From NCBI GenBank assembly GCA_026874595.1, contig CM049308.1, forward strand, positions 13,228,001 through 13,292,000: a stretch of 64,000 nt of DNA. The letters run 5' to 3'. This DNA is from Sipunculus nudus (taxonomy: Eukaryota; Annelida; Sipuncula; Golfingiida; Sipunculidae). Below the pieces are notes generated by a model. It saw nothing but the letters and a program-made list of their open reading frames with translations. It was not told the DNA's origin and searched no databases. Of the stretch, positions 9,414-18,154 are shown piece after piece. Each line of letters begins with the position of its first letter. The stretch's first letter is position 1. Both the position numbers and the translations under genes were made by a program.

Positions 9414-9970
9414 AATCTCCGGCAATAATAGTGTCCCGGTTTGGGCACTTTGCTTTCGATTTGTGTTATTATTGTTCTTTAATAAAATATTGTGTATTTC
9501 TGAGTATTAATTGTTCTGTGTTCCTTGTAGTTTTTGCTTTTATTTTGTTTGGTTTTTATTTTATGGAAAGGTAAAACGCGTCTCGACCGAGCCGGCGTAT
9601 TACTCATCCCATATCAGGTGACGTTAGGTGTGTTGTTTAATTGAAGATGTTATAAATAAATCTCCGACAATAGTAGTGACCCGGTTTGGGCACTTTGTCT
9701 TTGATTTATGTCATTATTGTTCTTTATTAAAATATTGTATATTACTGAGTGTTAGTTGTTCTATGTTCCTTGTAGTTTCTGCTTTTGTTCTGTTCGGGTT
9801 TTATTTTTGTGGGAAGGTAAAACGCGTCTCGACCGAGCCTGCGAATTACTCATCCCATATTTGGTGATGTTTGGTATGTTGTTTAATTGAAGATGTAATG
9901 AATAAATCTCAGACAATAGTAGTGACCCGGTTTGGGCACTTTGTCTTTGATTCATGTTGTTGTGGGTTTT
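9414..9970 (-). repeat. 245-bp tandem repeat, about 2.3 units (A2 3' UTR)
   Basis: Two full units (9414-9658, 9659-9904) and a partial third share the boxes cccggtttgggcactttg and aaaacgcgtctcgaccgagc. The units differ by a few per cent. The array is conserved at about 24943-25500 in A3, 35817-36372 in A4 and 39050-39605 in A5. It resembles the internally repeated 3' UTRs known in some telomeric Jockey elements. The function is unknown. Confidence 0.8.
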
Positions 9971-10348
9971 AATAAAGTTTTGGCTTAATATAAGGATGTT
10001 GTTTTGTTGTTTTTAGGGTGTTAGGGAGGTTGTATTTTACTAGACTGGTAAGTGAATGTTTTTGGGCGGGGGCGGTTTGCGCTCTTTTATGTGCTCTCTA
10101 ATTTTTGTGTTTGTACTGGGAGGGGGGGGGGGGGACGAGTGTAGTGAGGTTTGTTTACTGTGAGAGTTGTGTTTTTTGTTCGTGTGTGGTTTTTCTTTGT
10201 TGTCATGTCGGGGCGAGTGCTTTATTTTATTTTGAGTGTGGGTTTTATTATCGTTTTGTTAGGAAATGGGTGGTTTTTGTGGTTTATTTTTATTGTTATA
10301 TTGTTTGGGAGTCGGTTTGGTCGGGGGGCGGGGCTGATATGTTAATTA

Positions 10349-10407
10349 GGGGATGCCAGCTGCAGGGGAGTGCAGGTATTGTGTTCCTCTGCAGCTAGGA
10401 TCCGATG
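10349..10407 (-). promoter_or_regulatory. A2 hairpin module H1
   Basis: First of four related hairpins. The inner arms AGCTGCAGGGGA and TTCCTCTGCAGCT pair, and an outer GGAT/ATCC stem closes the structure. Counterparts are at 25878-25936 (A3), 36754-36812 (A4) and 39977-40035 (A5). Confidence 0.65.
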
Positions 10408-10728
10408 ATTAATTGATGGTCGGGGTGTTTTTTCTATTTTCCTATGCCTAATAGTTTTAAGGATATTTATTTATTTTCGTCAAAATTTCGTAGGGTTTTA
10501 GTATGGATAGAGTTTTTTGGGTTCCGTAAATTTTGAGTTTCTATTATTATTTCAAGTATGTTTGTTTCGTTCCTAAACTTTGTACGGGCCGTAGTTTTGA
10601 TGAAAAGTTTGTATGAAAGGATGGGGCGTATTCGAGGGTCGTGGGTCAATTAATGTAGGTCGCGGCCCCGGCCTAGTGCCATGGCTTGACCTGTTGGTTG
10701 ATTGTTGTGTTTTGTAGTATGTAAAACA

Positions 10729-10784
10729 GGGGATGCCAGCTGCAGCGGGGTAAGTTGTGTACCCGCCGCAGCTAGGATCCGATG
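10729..10784 (-). promoter_or_regulatory. A2 hairpin module H2
   Basis: Inner arms AGCTGCAGCGGG and CCCGCCGCAGCT pair, with outer GGAT/ATCC. Just before it (10644-10691) lies a second fold, GGTCAA/TTGACC enclosing TAGGT/GCCTA. In the next module the inner stem is TAGGT/ACCTA, so pairing is kept. Counterparts are at 349-404, 28113-28168, 37135-37190 and 40357-40412. Confidence 0.65.
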
Positions 10785-11102
10785 TTTGATTGATGGTCTG
10801 GGTGTTTTTTCTAATTTTCTGGGCCTGATATTTCTTATAATTTTTATTATTTTTCGACGTAATTTCGTGAAACTCGGGAATGGATAAAGTTTAGTGTGTC
10901 CTGTTAATTTGGAGTTTCTATTACTATTTTAAGTGCGTAAATTTTGTTCCTGAAATTTGTACGGGCCGATGTTCAGTAACTAATTTGTGTGGAGGGATGG
11001 GATGTCTTAGGGGTCAATTGATGTAGGTTGCGGCCCCTACCTAGTGCCTTGGCCTGACCTGTTAATTGATGCTTAATGCGTGTTGTATACCAAACAGGGG
11101 AT

Positions 11103-11746
11103 CCATCCATAACCGTTACACCGCTCAGGCAATAACTAGGGTTTCTACGCCGCAGTTTTGCCTCTTCGGGTCCCCCTCATTCTGCACTGAGGTCGCCAGA
11201 ACTGACACGCCAGCTAGCCAGCTAGGTCCGGCCCGCCCTCGCCAACCGTCAACCACCGAGGAATCCCCCAGGTGTTCCGGGAGCCTGAGCCTCGCAACCT
11301 GCCAGTAATGTCCGAGCGCTACCGGCCTGCCCCTGGACTATTCGCAGTCCCGTCATGAGCCTTGTCCCTTTCGACCAGGTACAGCTCTCGTTCGATCGGA
11401 GCCTTCTCGGGAGCCTTCTCGGGAGCCTTCTCTGGTGCTTTTGCCATCATGTCTTGAGCCTTGTCCCTGCTGGTCCTGACCGGACCCCCGGTTATTTTGA
11501 CGTCTTGGAGCCTTGTCCCTGATCCTTTCGGGATCCCCGTAACTTTTTCCACCAAACGGCTGGCTCTACAGGGCCAGGTTCCATACTGCCGGCAACAGGC
11601 TGGCCTACTCTTCTATCGAAAAACAGTATGGGGTCTTTTACGTGCCCGTCCCCTTCTGGACACGGGACCGCCATTTAACGTCCTCATCCGATGGACGGCC
11701 CGTGTTTGTCTTTTGCAGGCGGGCGCTGCGGTGCCCCGGAGCCTTT
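11103..11746 (-). other. LINE B 3' UTR and tail
   Basis: Non-coding 3' UTR ending in an ATGGATGG tail without poly(A). It includes a short triple repeat of a gggagccttct unit at about 11397-11435. No clear likeness to the A/D 3'-terminal block was seen, so B probably uses a different recognition signal. Open frames on the plus strand here are shadows. Confidence 0.75.
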
Positions 11747-14536
11747 CTACCCTTCCCCCACTTTCTCTAGTGGGGTGATAATACTGGGTTTCCGTCTGCC
11801 ACTGATCTTTTGCCAGTCGAGCCACATTTTGAGGTCTTTATAAAACTTCTCTTGCTTCACCTTTTCGACATAGCCTTTGCTCAACCTTAGTATGTGGTCG
11901 CTCACATACTCTATATCTGCCTTCTCGTGAAGCACAGATATCCGCGTGCGGGGCGGGAGTCTCAAGGCCGTCCTTAAGGCTCTGTTTTGAAGCCGTTGAA
12001 GTTTTTTAATGTGGTGCTCTTTGGCGGTGATCAGGGCTATGCAGCCGTATGTCATAACCGGTCTGATCCAGGCTTTATAAAGGTATATCAAACTTTGGGT
12101 AGACATGCCTCCTGATCCTGCTTTTAGCACTCTTAAGCAGTTGAGTCTCGCTTTGACCCTCTGTTCGATATCCTCTATATGAGCCGCCCATGTGAGTCTC
12201 TTATCAACCGTCAGACCCAGAAATTTTATCTGGTCTGTGAATTGAATTGGTTCCCCGGCCAATTTCAGTTCTGGCGCTTTGCCGGCCTTACTGCCTTTCA
12301 GGTGCCTACCGAATTTGCAAGCCTGCGTTTTTGTCGCATTGACTCTTACTCGCCATTTGGCGCACCACTTTGTCACCTCGTCTAGACCGGCCTGTAACCT
12401 GGGTACTGCCCTCTTGCTATGTGTCCATAGCGCAGTGTCGTCCGCAAATTGGCTCGTCGCCCCCGTGCGGACCCCTCCTTTCTCGGACAGGCTAGGCATG
12501 TCGTTGACGAATATGACATAGAGCAGCGGGCTGAGAGCTGAGCCCTGCGGTGTGCCTGCGGCGGGTTCAATCTCATGCGACTTAGCGTCACCTACTCTGA
12601 CCCATAGCTTCCTGTCACTTAGGAAGGACGAGAGGAGCCTCACAATGCGAGTCGGTAGTTTTGCCTGCGTTGCGATCTTATACCTTAGACCATCCCGCCA
12701 TACTGCGTCGAAGGCTTTCTCGACGTCTAGGAATACACCTATAGTATCATTAGATCGCTGCAGGCATTGTCCCACCGACTGAGTCAACCTGAACAGTTGG
12801 TCATTTGTCGACCTGCCCTTACGGAACCCGCTCTGATTCGGGTTAAAGAATTTTGCTTCCTCCAAGTGACCACTGATCCTGCCAGCCAGTATTCGTTCCA
12901 GCACTTTGCCCAGAATTGGCAGTAGGCTGATGGGTCGGTAGCTTTTCGGCAGCGAGTGATCCTTTCCCGGCTTCGGGATCATGATCACGTTCGCTCTTTT
13001 CCATGCCCTTGGGAAGTACCCCAGTTTCAGACACGCGTTGAACACAGATGTGAGCGCTTCCAGCCCTTCCTCCGGTAGGTTAATCAGCACTTCCCTGGTG
13101 AGGCCGTCCTCCCCCGGGGCTTTTCTGCTTTTGAGTTTTTTCAGCTTCCTGCTGACTTCCGCTTTTGAGATCGCTCTCAGTAGCGGCTCGTCCTCTGCTG
13201 TCTGAGCGTAGCAGCTCTCTACCCTTGCCAGAGGCGAGTATAACTCGTTTGCACCTTGTCTTACGTGCCGATCAACCTCCTCCTGTGTTTGGTCGTCGAA
13301 CTGGGGTCCCGTCGGGACCTTGTGTATGTTCCGGAGCGTCTCCGCGAACAAATTTGCCTTGTCCTTTTCCGTACTAGCCACCGTTCCCATCGGGCCTGTG
13401 AGGTCTGTAGTTCCGACCGATGGTTTGTTCATCGAGCCCGTGTATTGGCGGACCTGTCGCCAAAATTCGCCCACTGATATTCTGTGGTCCATACCGCTCG
13501 TGAACTTGTACCATTCCGCCTTTTTCTGGGCTTTTATTGCATTTTTCACCTCCCGACTAATAGCATTGTATTGGGATTTTAACTCCTCTGTTCGGAGTTG
13601 GATCTGAAGCCTTCTGATCCTCCTTCTTTCCCTTACAAGTGCTTTAATCGTTGGGGTGAATGACCACCAGTTACGGTTTTTCCTTTCCACCATCGGACAC
13701 GCTCGGTCCAGGCAATCTCGCATTTCAGAGGTCAGTTTGTCGACTAGGGTGTCGATTCCTTCTGGGGTCGATGGTTCAGCGATACCTCGGAGCCTGTCTG
13801 CCAATTCATTTTTAAAGAGCCTCCAGTTTGCCTTTCTCCAAGGCCTCACCATTTTGGGTGGCTTTCTGTTCGCTCTCCAATCGAGCTCTAAATGAATTGG
13901 CATGTGATCGCTGCCTATATCTTCCCCTACATGAAATTTACTGACCAGTCCTACCTCGGGCGATACGATTGCCAGATCGAGTATGTTCGTTCCACCGGTT
14001 GTGGGGTTCACCCTGGTCGGGCTCCCATCGTTCATTATCACCATACCGTACCGATCTATGCAATCCATCAGTGCTTTCCCGTTCAGATTAGAGGATCTGC
14101 TGCCATACGAGGTGTGTGGGGCATTTAGGTCCCCTAACACCACGTAGTGGCTGCTGTTCCTCTTAATCTTGTCAAAGAGTTGTGCCCTGGGCCGTGACTG
14201 TGGCGGGTTGTAATATACTATTACATCGATTGCCGGGTCGCCGCTGTGGACAGGTTCAACTCTAACCGTTAGAGCTTCTATGTCCATCCTTCCTAGCCAG
14301 TTTGTTTGGCGGTATACTAGGTTCTCTTTGATCAAGAGAGCCACTCCGCCTCCCATATTACCGTCTGGCCGTCCCCTGTGTAGCAGGTTATAGCCGGTGA
14401 AGGAAACGTTTCTGGTCAGCTTAGACTCGCTGATAGCCATGATATCTACGGAATGCCTGTGGATATAGTTGAGTATCTCTAACCTCCTTCCATACAGGCC
14501 ATTCACGTTTGCGTGGCATAGTTTGAGCTTAACCAT
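11747..14536 (-). CDS. LINE B ORF2: APE endonuclease and reverse transcriptase, 929 aa
   Basis: Encodes the nicking endonuclease and reverse transcriptase of LINE B. From the chosen ATG at 14536 the endonuclease begins almost at once (CHANVNGLYGRR, then ISESKL, GDLNAPH and SDHMPIHLEL). It is followed by RT motifs YRPISLLPILGK, QSGFRKGRSTNDQ, FLDVEKAFDAVW, GTPQGSALSPLLY and FADD. The usual YADD is FADD here, a known variant. No RNase H was seen. The frame is open back to 14665, but the 14536 start gives a normal endonuclease N-terminus and overlaps the ORF1 stop as ATGGTTAA, a stop/start arrangement that fits termination-coupled reinitiation. The frame is intact. Confidence 0.92.
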   Translation of the reverse strand: MVKLKLCHANVNGLYGRRLEILNYIHRHSVDIMAISESKLTRNVSFTGYNLLHRGRPDGNMGGGVALLIKENLVYRQTNWLGRMDIEALTVRVEPVHSGDPAIDVIVYYNPPQSRPRAQLFDKIKRNSSHYVVLGDLNAPHTSYGSRSSNLNGKALMDCIDRYGMVIMNDGSPTRVNPTTGGTNILDLAIVSPEVGLVSKFHVGEDIGSDHMPIHLELDWRANRKPPKMVRPWRKANWRLFKNELADRLRGIAEPSTPEGIDTLVDKLTSEMRDCLDRACPMVERKNRNWWSFTPTIKALVRERRRIRRLQIQLRTEELKSQYNAISREVKNAIKAQKKAEWYKFTSGMDHRISVGEFWRQVRQYTGSMNKPSVGTTDLTGPMGTVASTEKDKANLFAETLRNIHKVPTGPQFDDQTQEEVDRHVRQGANELYSPLARVESCYAQTAEDEPLLRAISKAEVSRKLKKLKSRKAPGEDGLTREVLINLPEEGLEALTSVFNACLKLGYFPRAWKRANVIMIPKPGKDHSLPKSYRPISLLPILGKVLERILAGRISGHLEEAKFFNPNQSGFRKGRSTNDQLFRLTQSVGQCLQRSNDTIGVFLDVEKAFDAVWRDGLRYKIATQAKLPTRIVRLLSSFLSDRKLWVRVGDAKSHEIEPAAGTPQGSALSPLLYVIFVNDMPSLSEKGGVRTGATSQFADDTALWTHSKRAVPRLQAGLDEVTKWCAKWRVRVNATKTQACKFGRHLKGSKAGKAPELKLAGEPIQFTDQIKFLGLTVDKRLTWAAHIEDIEQRVKARLNCLRVLKAGSGGMSTQSLIYLYKAWIRPVMTYGCIALITAKEHHIKKLQRLQNRALRTALRLPPRTRISVLHEKADIEYVSDHILRLSKGYVEKVKQEKFYKDLKMWLDWQKISGRRKPSIITPLEKVGEG

Positions 14537-16559
14537 GACGTCCCCCCACCGACTTCTTAAAACCGTTGCTACCGGCCTTTTTGGATTTGGGCTGCCTATA
14601 GCTGCCCTTATCCTTTTTGGATGATGCGTTACTGGCTGGTACCGATCGAGCTCTCGGCTCCTCACGGTCCTTTTCCGTTCCTCTGTCCGACAGCGCCGTC
14701 CACGACAATTCTAGGCCTAGGTGCCTAGTAGCCGACTTCTTCACCACTGTTACGGCCCGTTCTCTGGGCTCATTGACTTTCGCCAGCTTCAGCGTTTCTG
14801 TGATCACTTCACAGAGAAACTTTATCAGTTTCTCTGGGTTGATCTCTAGCATAGCCTGGCTTTCAGCCACGGCTTGCTCCTCCGCCGGAGCTACCCCCTT
14901 TTCCGTTACATTGCGGTTTTTGGCCGCGGCCCGCCCTCCGGCAAGCCTGGTGGACGTGCTACCGCTAGCCACGACCTGCCCCCTTTCGGGAGCGGGAGCC
15001 TTCTGGGTCCTTACAGCCTCTGAGGCCGTGGGTCCCCGGGAGCCTCTGGTGATTTTGGCGTAGGTCACGCCAGTCTGGTGGGCTTTGCCTTTCCTGCCTT
15101 CCGCGCTCTTGCTGGTCGGCTTCCCTTCAGTGCCGTGTTTAGCCGTTGTCGGCCTCTGCCGGGCACCTTTGAAGGCTGTACAGCCCCTGTACATCGCCCT
15201 GTGGTCGCCCCCGCAGTTTGCACATTTTGGCTTGCTCTTGTCGGCTGCCCTTCGACAATCTTTGGCATAGTGGCCTGCCTCGCCACAGTGCCTGCACCTG
15301 CCAGCCTTAGTGCATACTTTGGCCGTGTGCCCGAACTGGTAGCAGTTCAGGCACTGGATCGGCTCTACGGCCTTCCGGAAAGCCTCGCAGCGTATACGCT
15401 CGCTCCCGTACCTGAACCCGTGCTCGAGTGCCCTCGTAGCGCTCTCGCTCTGCTGAAAGTGCACGAGCACCTTCCACACCGGCTTTTTTCCGTGCCTGAG
15501 CCGCACGACCTCTTTGGCTTTTAAGCCCTGTTCATTTAACTCCGCCATGATCTCCTCTGTTGAGATATGCGGGCTCATTCCTCTGGCCACCACCGATGTT
15601 TGTTGGGTGCCCTCTGGTTTGGCTTGCTTGTTGCCCCGTGCAAGCTCCACCACTACCTTGGGCCCCGCCTTGATCAGTGGGCGCCAGTCGGGCCTGGCTT
15701 CCCTTGCTGTTTCGGGGAGCGTGACCACCATTACTCCCCTGTCGAACTTTGTCTTACAGGCGGAGGTGCCCGTGCACTCCGTCACCAGCCTGTTCATTTT
15801 TCTACTGTTCTGCCTGAGGGCTGCCGGTAAGCCCCTGACCCAGTACCGAGCCAAGCCCTCTTTCTCCTGGTCGGCCACCTCACCTTCCGGCTGGCCGTTC
15901 TCCGTGCTCCCTGTCCGTACAGGCGAGCTTCGGGTCGGAGTCCCGTCCGCTGCTTGATTAACCCGGGTCCCCGGTTTGGTGGGCGACCCGCTATCACCTG
16001 AGCGGACTGGATTAGAGGGCGTCGATCGCTCGATCGAGCTCGGGGACAGTGTCCTGAGAACCGTCGGCCACTCAGGCGATCCCACGTCTATGATTGGAGA
16101 CCCCGACCGTTCGGGCGTCCCCGCCTTGTCCGGCCCCGGGACCTCCGGGGTGACCACTCCCGGGGTCTGCGGGGTTACCACTACCCTGTATGAATCGTTG
16201 CCCCTCTCCGGGGAGTCATCGAATAGCTCGAAACTGGCGTCCCCTGTCGGGGTGGCCGGTACCGAGCTCGGGGAACCCAGCGTAGAGCTTGGCGAGTTCG
16301 ATGCCCCTTGCATCGCTCCCTCGCCTGCTGGGCTCTGTGAGGCCGAACCCTTGTTCGCGCCTCGACCCTCCATCTCGGTCCGCACGTCCGCCGCCTGCGC
16401 TCTACCGATGCTCTCCGTGATGAGCCCCGTAATCATCTGGAGGGCGTCAGGCCCGTGCCTTGCTGCCTGCTGCAGCCCACCTGTGATCTGGGTGAGACCC
16501 GGGATCACTTCTCTTTCCCTCTGAGAAAGCACCAACAGCCTGGTAAGTGCTTCCGCCAT
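14529..16559 (-). CDS. LINE B ORF1: Gag-like zinc-knuckle protein, 676 aa
   Basis: The RNA-binding partner of LINE B. A Ser-, Pro- and Thr-rich N-terminal region (residues 60-240) is followed by an RRM-like segment (SVVARGMSPHISTEE onwards). Three zinc knuckles follow: CLNCYQFGHTAKVC, CRHCGEAGHYAKDC and a CX2CX3HX6C variant. A basic, low-complexity tail ends the protein. The layout matches ORF1 of A and D although the sequence is very different. The start ATG at 16559 lies directly below a chain of leader hairpins. The stop TAA overlaps the ORF2 start. Confidence 0.92.
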   Translation of the reverse strand: MAEALTRLLVLSQREREVIPGLTQITGGLQQAARHGPDALQMITGLITESIGRAQAADVRTEMEGRGANKGSASQSPAGEGAMQGASNSPSSTLGSPSSVPATPTGDASFELFDDSPERGNDSYRVVVTPQTPGVVTPEVPGPDKAGTPERSGSPIIDVGSPEWPTVLRTLSPSSIERSTPSNPVRSGDSGSPTKPGTRVNQAADGTPTRSSPVRTGSTENGQPEGEVADQEKEGLARYWVRGLPAALRQNSRKMNRLVTECTGTSACKTKFDRGVMVVTLPETAREARPDWRPLIKAGPKVVVELARGNKQAKPEGTQQTSVVARGMSPHISTEEIMAELNEQGLKAKEVVRLRHGKKPVWKVLVHFQQSESATRALEHGFRYGSERIRCEAFRKAVEPIQCLNCYQFGHTAKVCTKAGRCRHCGEAGHYAKDCRRAADKSKPKCANCGGDHRAMYRGCTAFKGARQRPTTAKHGTEGKPTSKSAEGRKGKAHQTGVTYAKITRGSRGPTASEAVRTQKAPAPERGQVVASGSTSTRLAGGRAAAKNRNVTEKGVAPAEEQAVAESQAMLEINPEKLIKFLCEVITETLKLAKVNEPRERAVTVVKKSATRHLGLELSWTALSDRGTEKDREEPRARSVPASNASSKKDKGSYRQPKSKKAGSNGFKKSVGGRHG

Positions 16560-16565
16560 TCTTTT

Positions 16566-16741
16566 ATTCAGTGCCCTCTCACTGAATTGTCTAGATATAC
16601 TCCCGCTCGGGCAGTATTTTGGTTTCCCGACCTTTCTCGATATATTCCTTTTGGGAATATATCGGGCTTTTCCTCTCGCCCTTTTTGACCTCGCTCCTCT
16701 GTCGGGTCTTATTATTTTATTCCCGTTCGGGCAATAAAATA
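16566..16741 (-). promoter_or_regulatory. Four leader hairpins just upstream of LINE B ORF1
   Basis: Four near-contiguous inverted repeats precede the ATG. They are ATTCAGTG/CACTGAAT (16566-16587); ATACT-CCCG-ct-CGGG-c-AGTAT (16597-16617); the 11-bp perfect CGATATATTCC/GGAATATATCG (16638-16664); and TATTTTATT-CCCG-tt-CGGG-c-AATAAAATA (16713-16741). The second and fourth share a CCCGnnCGGG tip and a single bulged base on unrelated lower stems. They may affect scanning or packaging. Confidence 0.7.
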
Positions 16742-16883
16742 CTTTTGGATTCTCTCTCCGCCTCCTGCCTCTATTTTCGCCCCGATTGCTCGTACCTGTT
16801 CAGGCTACGATTTCTCTTTTCAGTAGATAGGTTGTTTCCAGAGCGTGGAAGACAACTTATCTTCAGATGATCCGTGAGCCAGC

Positions 16884-17062
16884 GAGCCGAGAGCGGGCTC
16901 TATTCAGCAGTTTTTTACCCAGAGCCGGGCTTAAAACTGTGAGCTTTGTGGACGGTCGGGCCGAGAGCTAGCCCTTGAGCCGAGAGCAGGCTCAATGAAT
17001 GAGTTAATTAACTGTACCGAGAGCGGGTATCTGTTAATTAGTTCTTTGTAGGTTTCACCTAC
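16884..17062 (-). promoter_or_regulatory. LINE B leader: hairpin chain with conserved GAGAGC loop
   Basis: Four hairpins keep the plus-strand loop core GAGAGC on different stems. They are GAGCC/GGCTC (16884-16900), GGGC/GCCC (16958-16974), TTGAGCC/GGCTCAA (16975-16995) and TACC/GGTA within an outer TAATTAAC/GTTAATTA (17005-17040). A further hairpin, GTAGG/CCTAC, lies at 17048-17062. A constant loop on covarying stems points to an RNA-level signal such as a Gag-binding or packaging site. Confidence 0.7.
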
Positions 17063-17210
17063 CCCGGAGCCAACAAGAAAATTCGAAAAAAAGTGATACT
17101 TTACCTGATTCCCCTAAAGTAACCTTAACTTATAGAACTAAGCCCTAGCTAAGATGCACTTGTTTGGGGATGGCAGTACTGAAAAGCTGGAAAGCTGAAA
17201 AAGATAGACT

Positions 17211-17226
17211 AGTCCTAAAGAGGACT
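17211..17226 (-). promoter_or_regulatory. LINE B 5' UTR palindrome
   Basis: AGTCCTaaagAGGACT lies 184-199 bases inside the 5' end. The same motif sits at nearly the same distance in A1, A2, A3 and A5. Confidence 0.65.
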
Positions 17227-17375
17227 GTTGTGGGTGGCTCCTATCACCAGTCTCGCTAATCACTAATGTGAATAGCTTGACTGGGAAGTTAGGCGCCAGT
17301 GAGTCTGCTGTGTCTCCGCGTCTCTGTCCACTTGACTAATTAGGCGGTGGTGGTCTAATTAGAGCTGCTCCCAGG

Positions 17376-17410
17376 CACGTCCGTTCTCCACGGCTGCTGG
17401 GACCGCAATG
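17376..17410 (-). promoter_or_regulatory. LINE B internal promoter: initiator plus DPE at +29
   Basis: The 5' end (17410) is fixed by the target duplication. The RNA would begin CATTGCGG, and GGACGTG begins at 17382, exactly +29. This is the same spacing as in A and D. Confidence 0.8.
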
Positions 17411-17417
17411 CCAAACA

Positions 17418-17472
17418 GGGGATGCCAGCTGCAGCGGGATAAGCATTGTTCCCGCCGCAGCTAGGATCCGAT
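17418..17472 (-). promoter_or_regulatory. A2 hairpin module H3
   Basis: Inner arms AGCTGCAGCGGG and CCCGCCGCAGCT, outer GGAT/ATCC. LINE B is inserted at its left foot, and the target duplication restores the start of the stem. Counterparts are at 1897-1952, 28481-28536 and 40725-40780. Confidence 0.65.
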
Positions 17473-17904
17473 GCTTAGTTGATGGTCGGGCCGGTTTTTA
17501 CTGATTTTGGCATTAATTTTTTTTTCCAAAATTTCTATTTTTATTTGCCGAAACTTCTTAATGTTTAAGTCTAGGGCGGGTTCTGTGGGTTTTGAGGGAA
17601 TTGGGGTTGTATTTTATTTTCTAGTTTGTTAATTTGGTTGCTAAAGTTGGTACGGGGCGTTGTTTCGCTTATAAATTTTGGAGGGCCGGGGAGTGATTTT
17701 TCTTTAGTTTTGAACCTTATGTAAACTCGTTAATATTTGGTTTTTAATTTAGAAATTTGGGGGAGTGGAAGATTTTAGAAAGTTCTTTTGGTTTTCGCTA
17801 TAATTTTGGGCTTTGGGGAATAATAGGTTGGTTAATTTTGGGGGTGAAATGGATACGGGCCTTAGTTGTGCTTAATTGATTGTGGAGACCTTGTATGCAA
17901 ATTA

Positions 17905-17953
17905 GGGGATGCCAGCTGCAGGGGTCTAATTTACCTCTGCAGATTCGATCCCC
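17905..17953 (-). promoter_or_regulatory. A2 hairpin module H4
   Basis: Outer stem GGGGAT/ATCCCC encloses CTGCAGGGGT/ACCTCTGCAG. This is the module closest to ORF2. Counterparts are at 2382-2430, 28966-29014 and 41210-41258. Confidence 0.65.
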
Positions 17954-18154
17954 CTGTTGCTCGAAGGTCGGGGTGTGTTGAATGGAGGTCAGGTCGGTTT
18001 ACAGGTGCGGGGTCGCGACCCATATTGCTGACCTCTTGTTTTTGTGAGTGTTGGGTTCTGTGTTGTGTGTATCCGTTGAGAAGGCTTGTTGGTGTAGTTT
18101 TTTTTTTTGGATGTTTAATATATAGTTTATTTGTTTTATTAATTATTTACTATG

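Larger units (their letters stand above)
11103..17410 (-). mobile_element. LINE B, full-length, 6.3 kb
   Basis: A complete non-LTR retrotransposon on the minus strand, more GC-rich than A. It is inserted in A2 at hairpin H3 and flanked by the 13-bp duplication ccaaacaggggat (11090-11102 and 17411-17423). From the 5' end (17410) it holds a structured 5' UTR of about 850 bp, ORF1 (14529-16559), ORF2 (11747-14536) and a 640-bp 3' UTR ending in an ATGGATGG-type tail. The same site in A3 (near 28481) is empty, so insertion came after the A2/A3 duplication. It is the likely kind of source for the truncated copy in A1. Confidence 0.93.
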
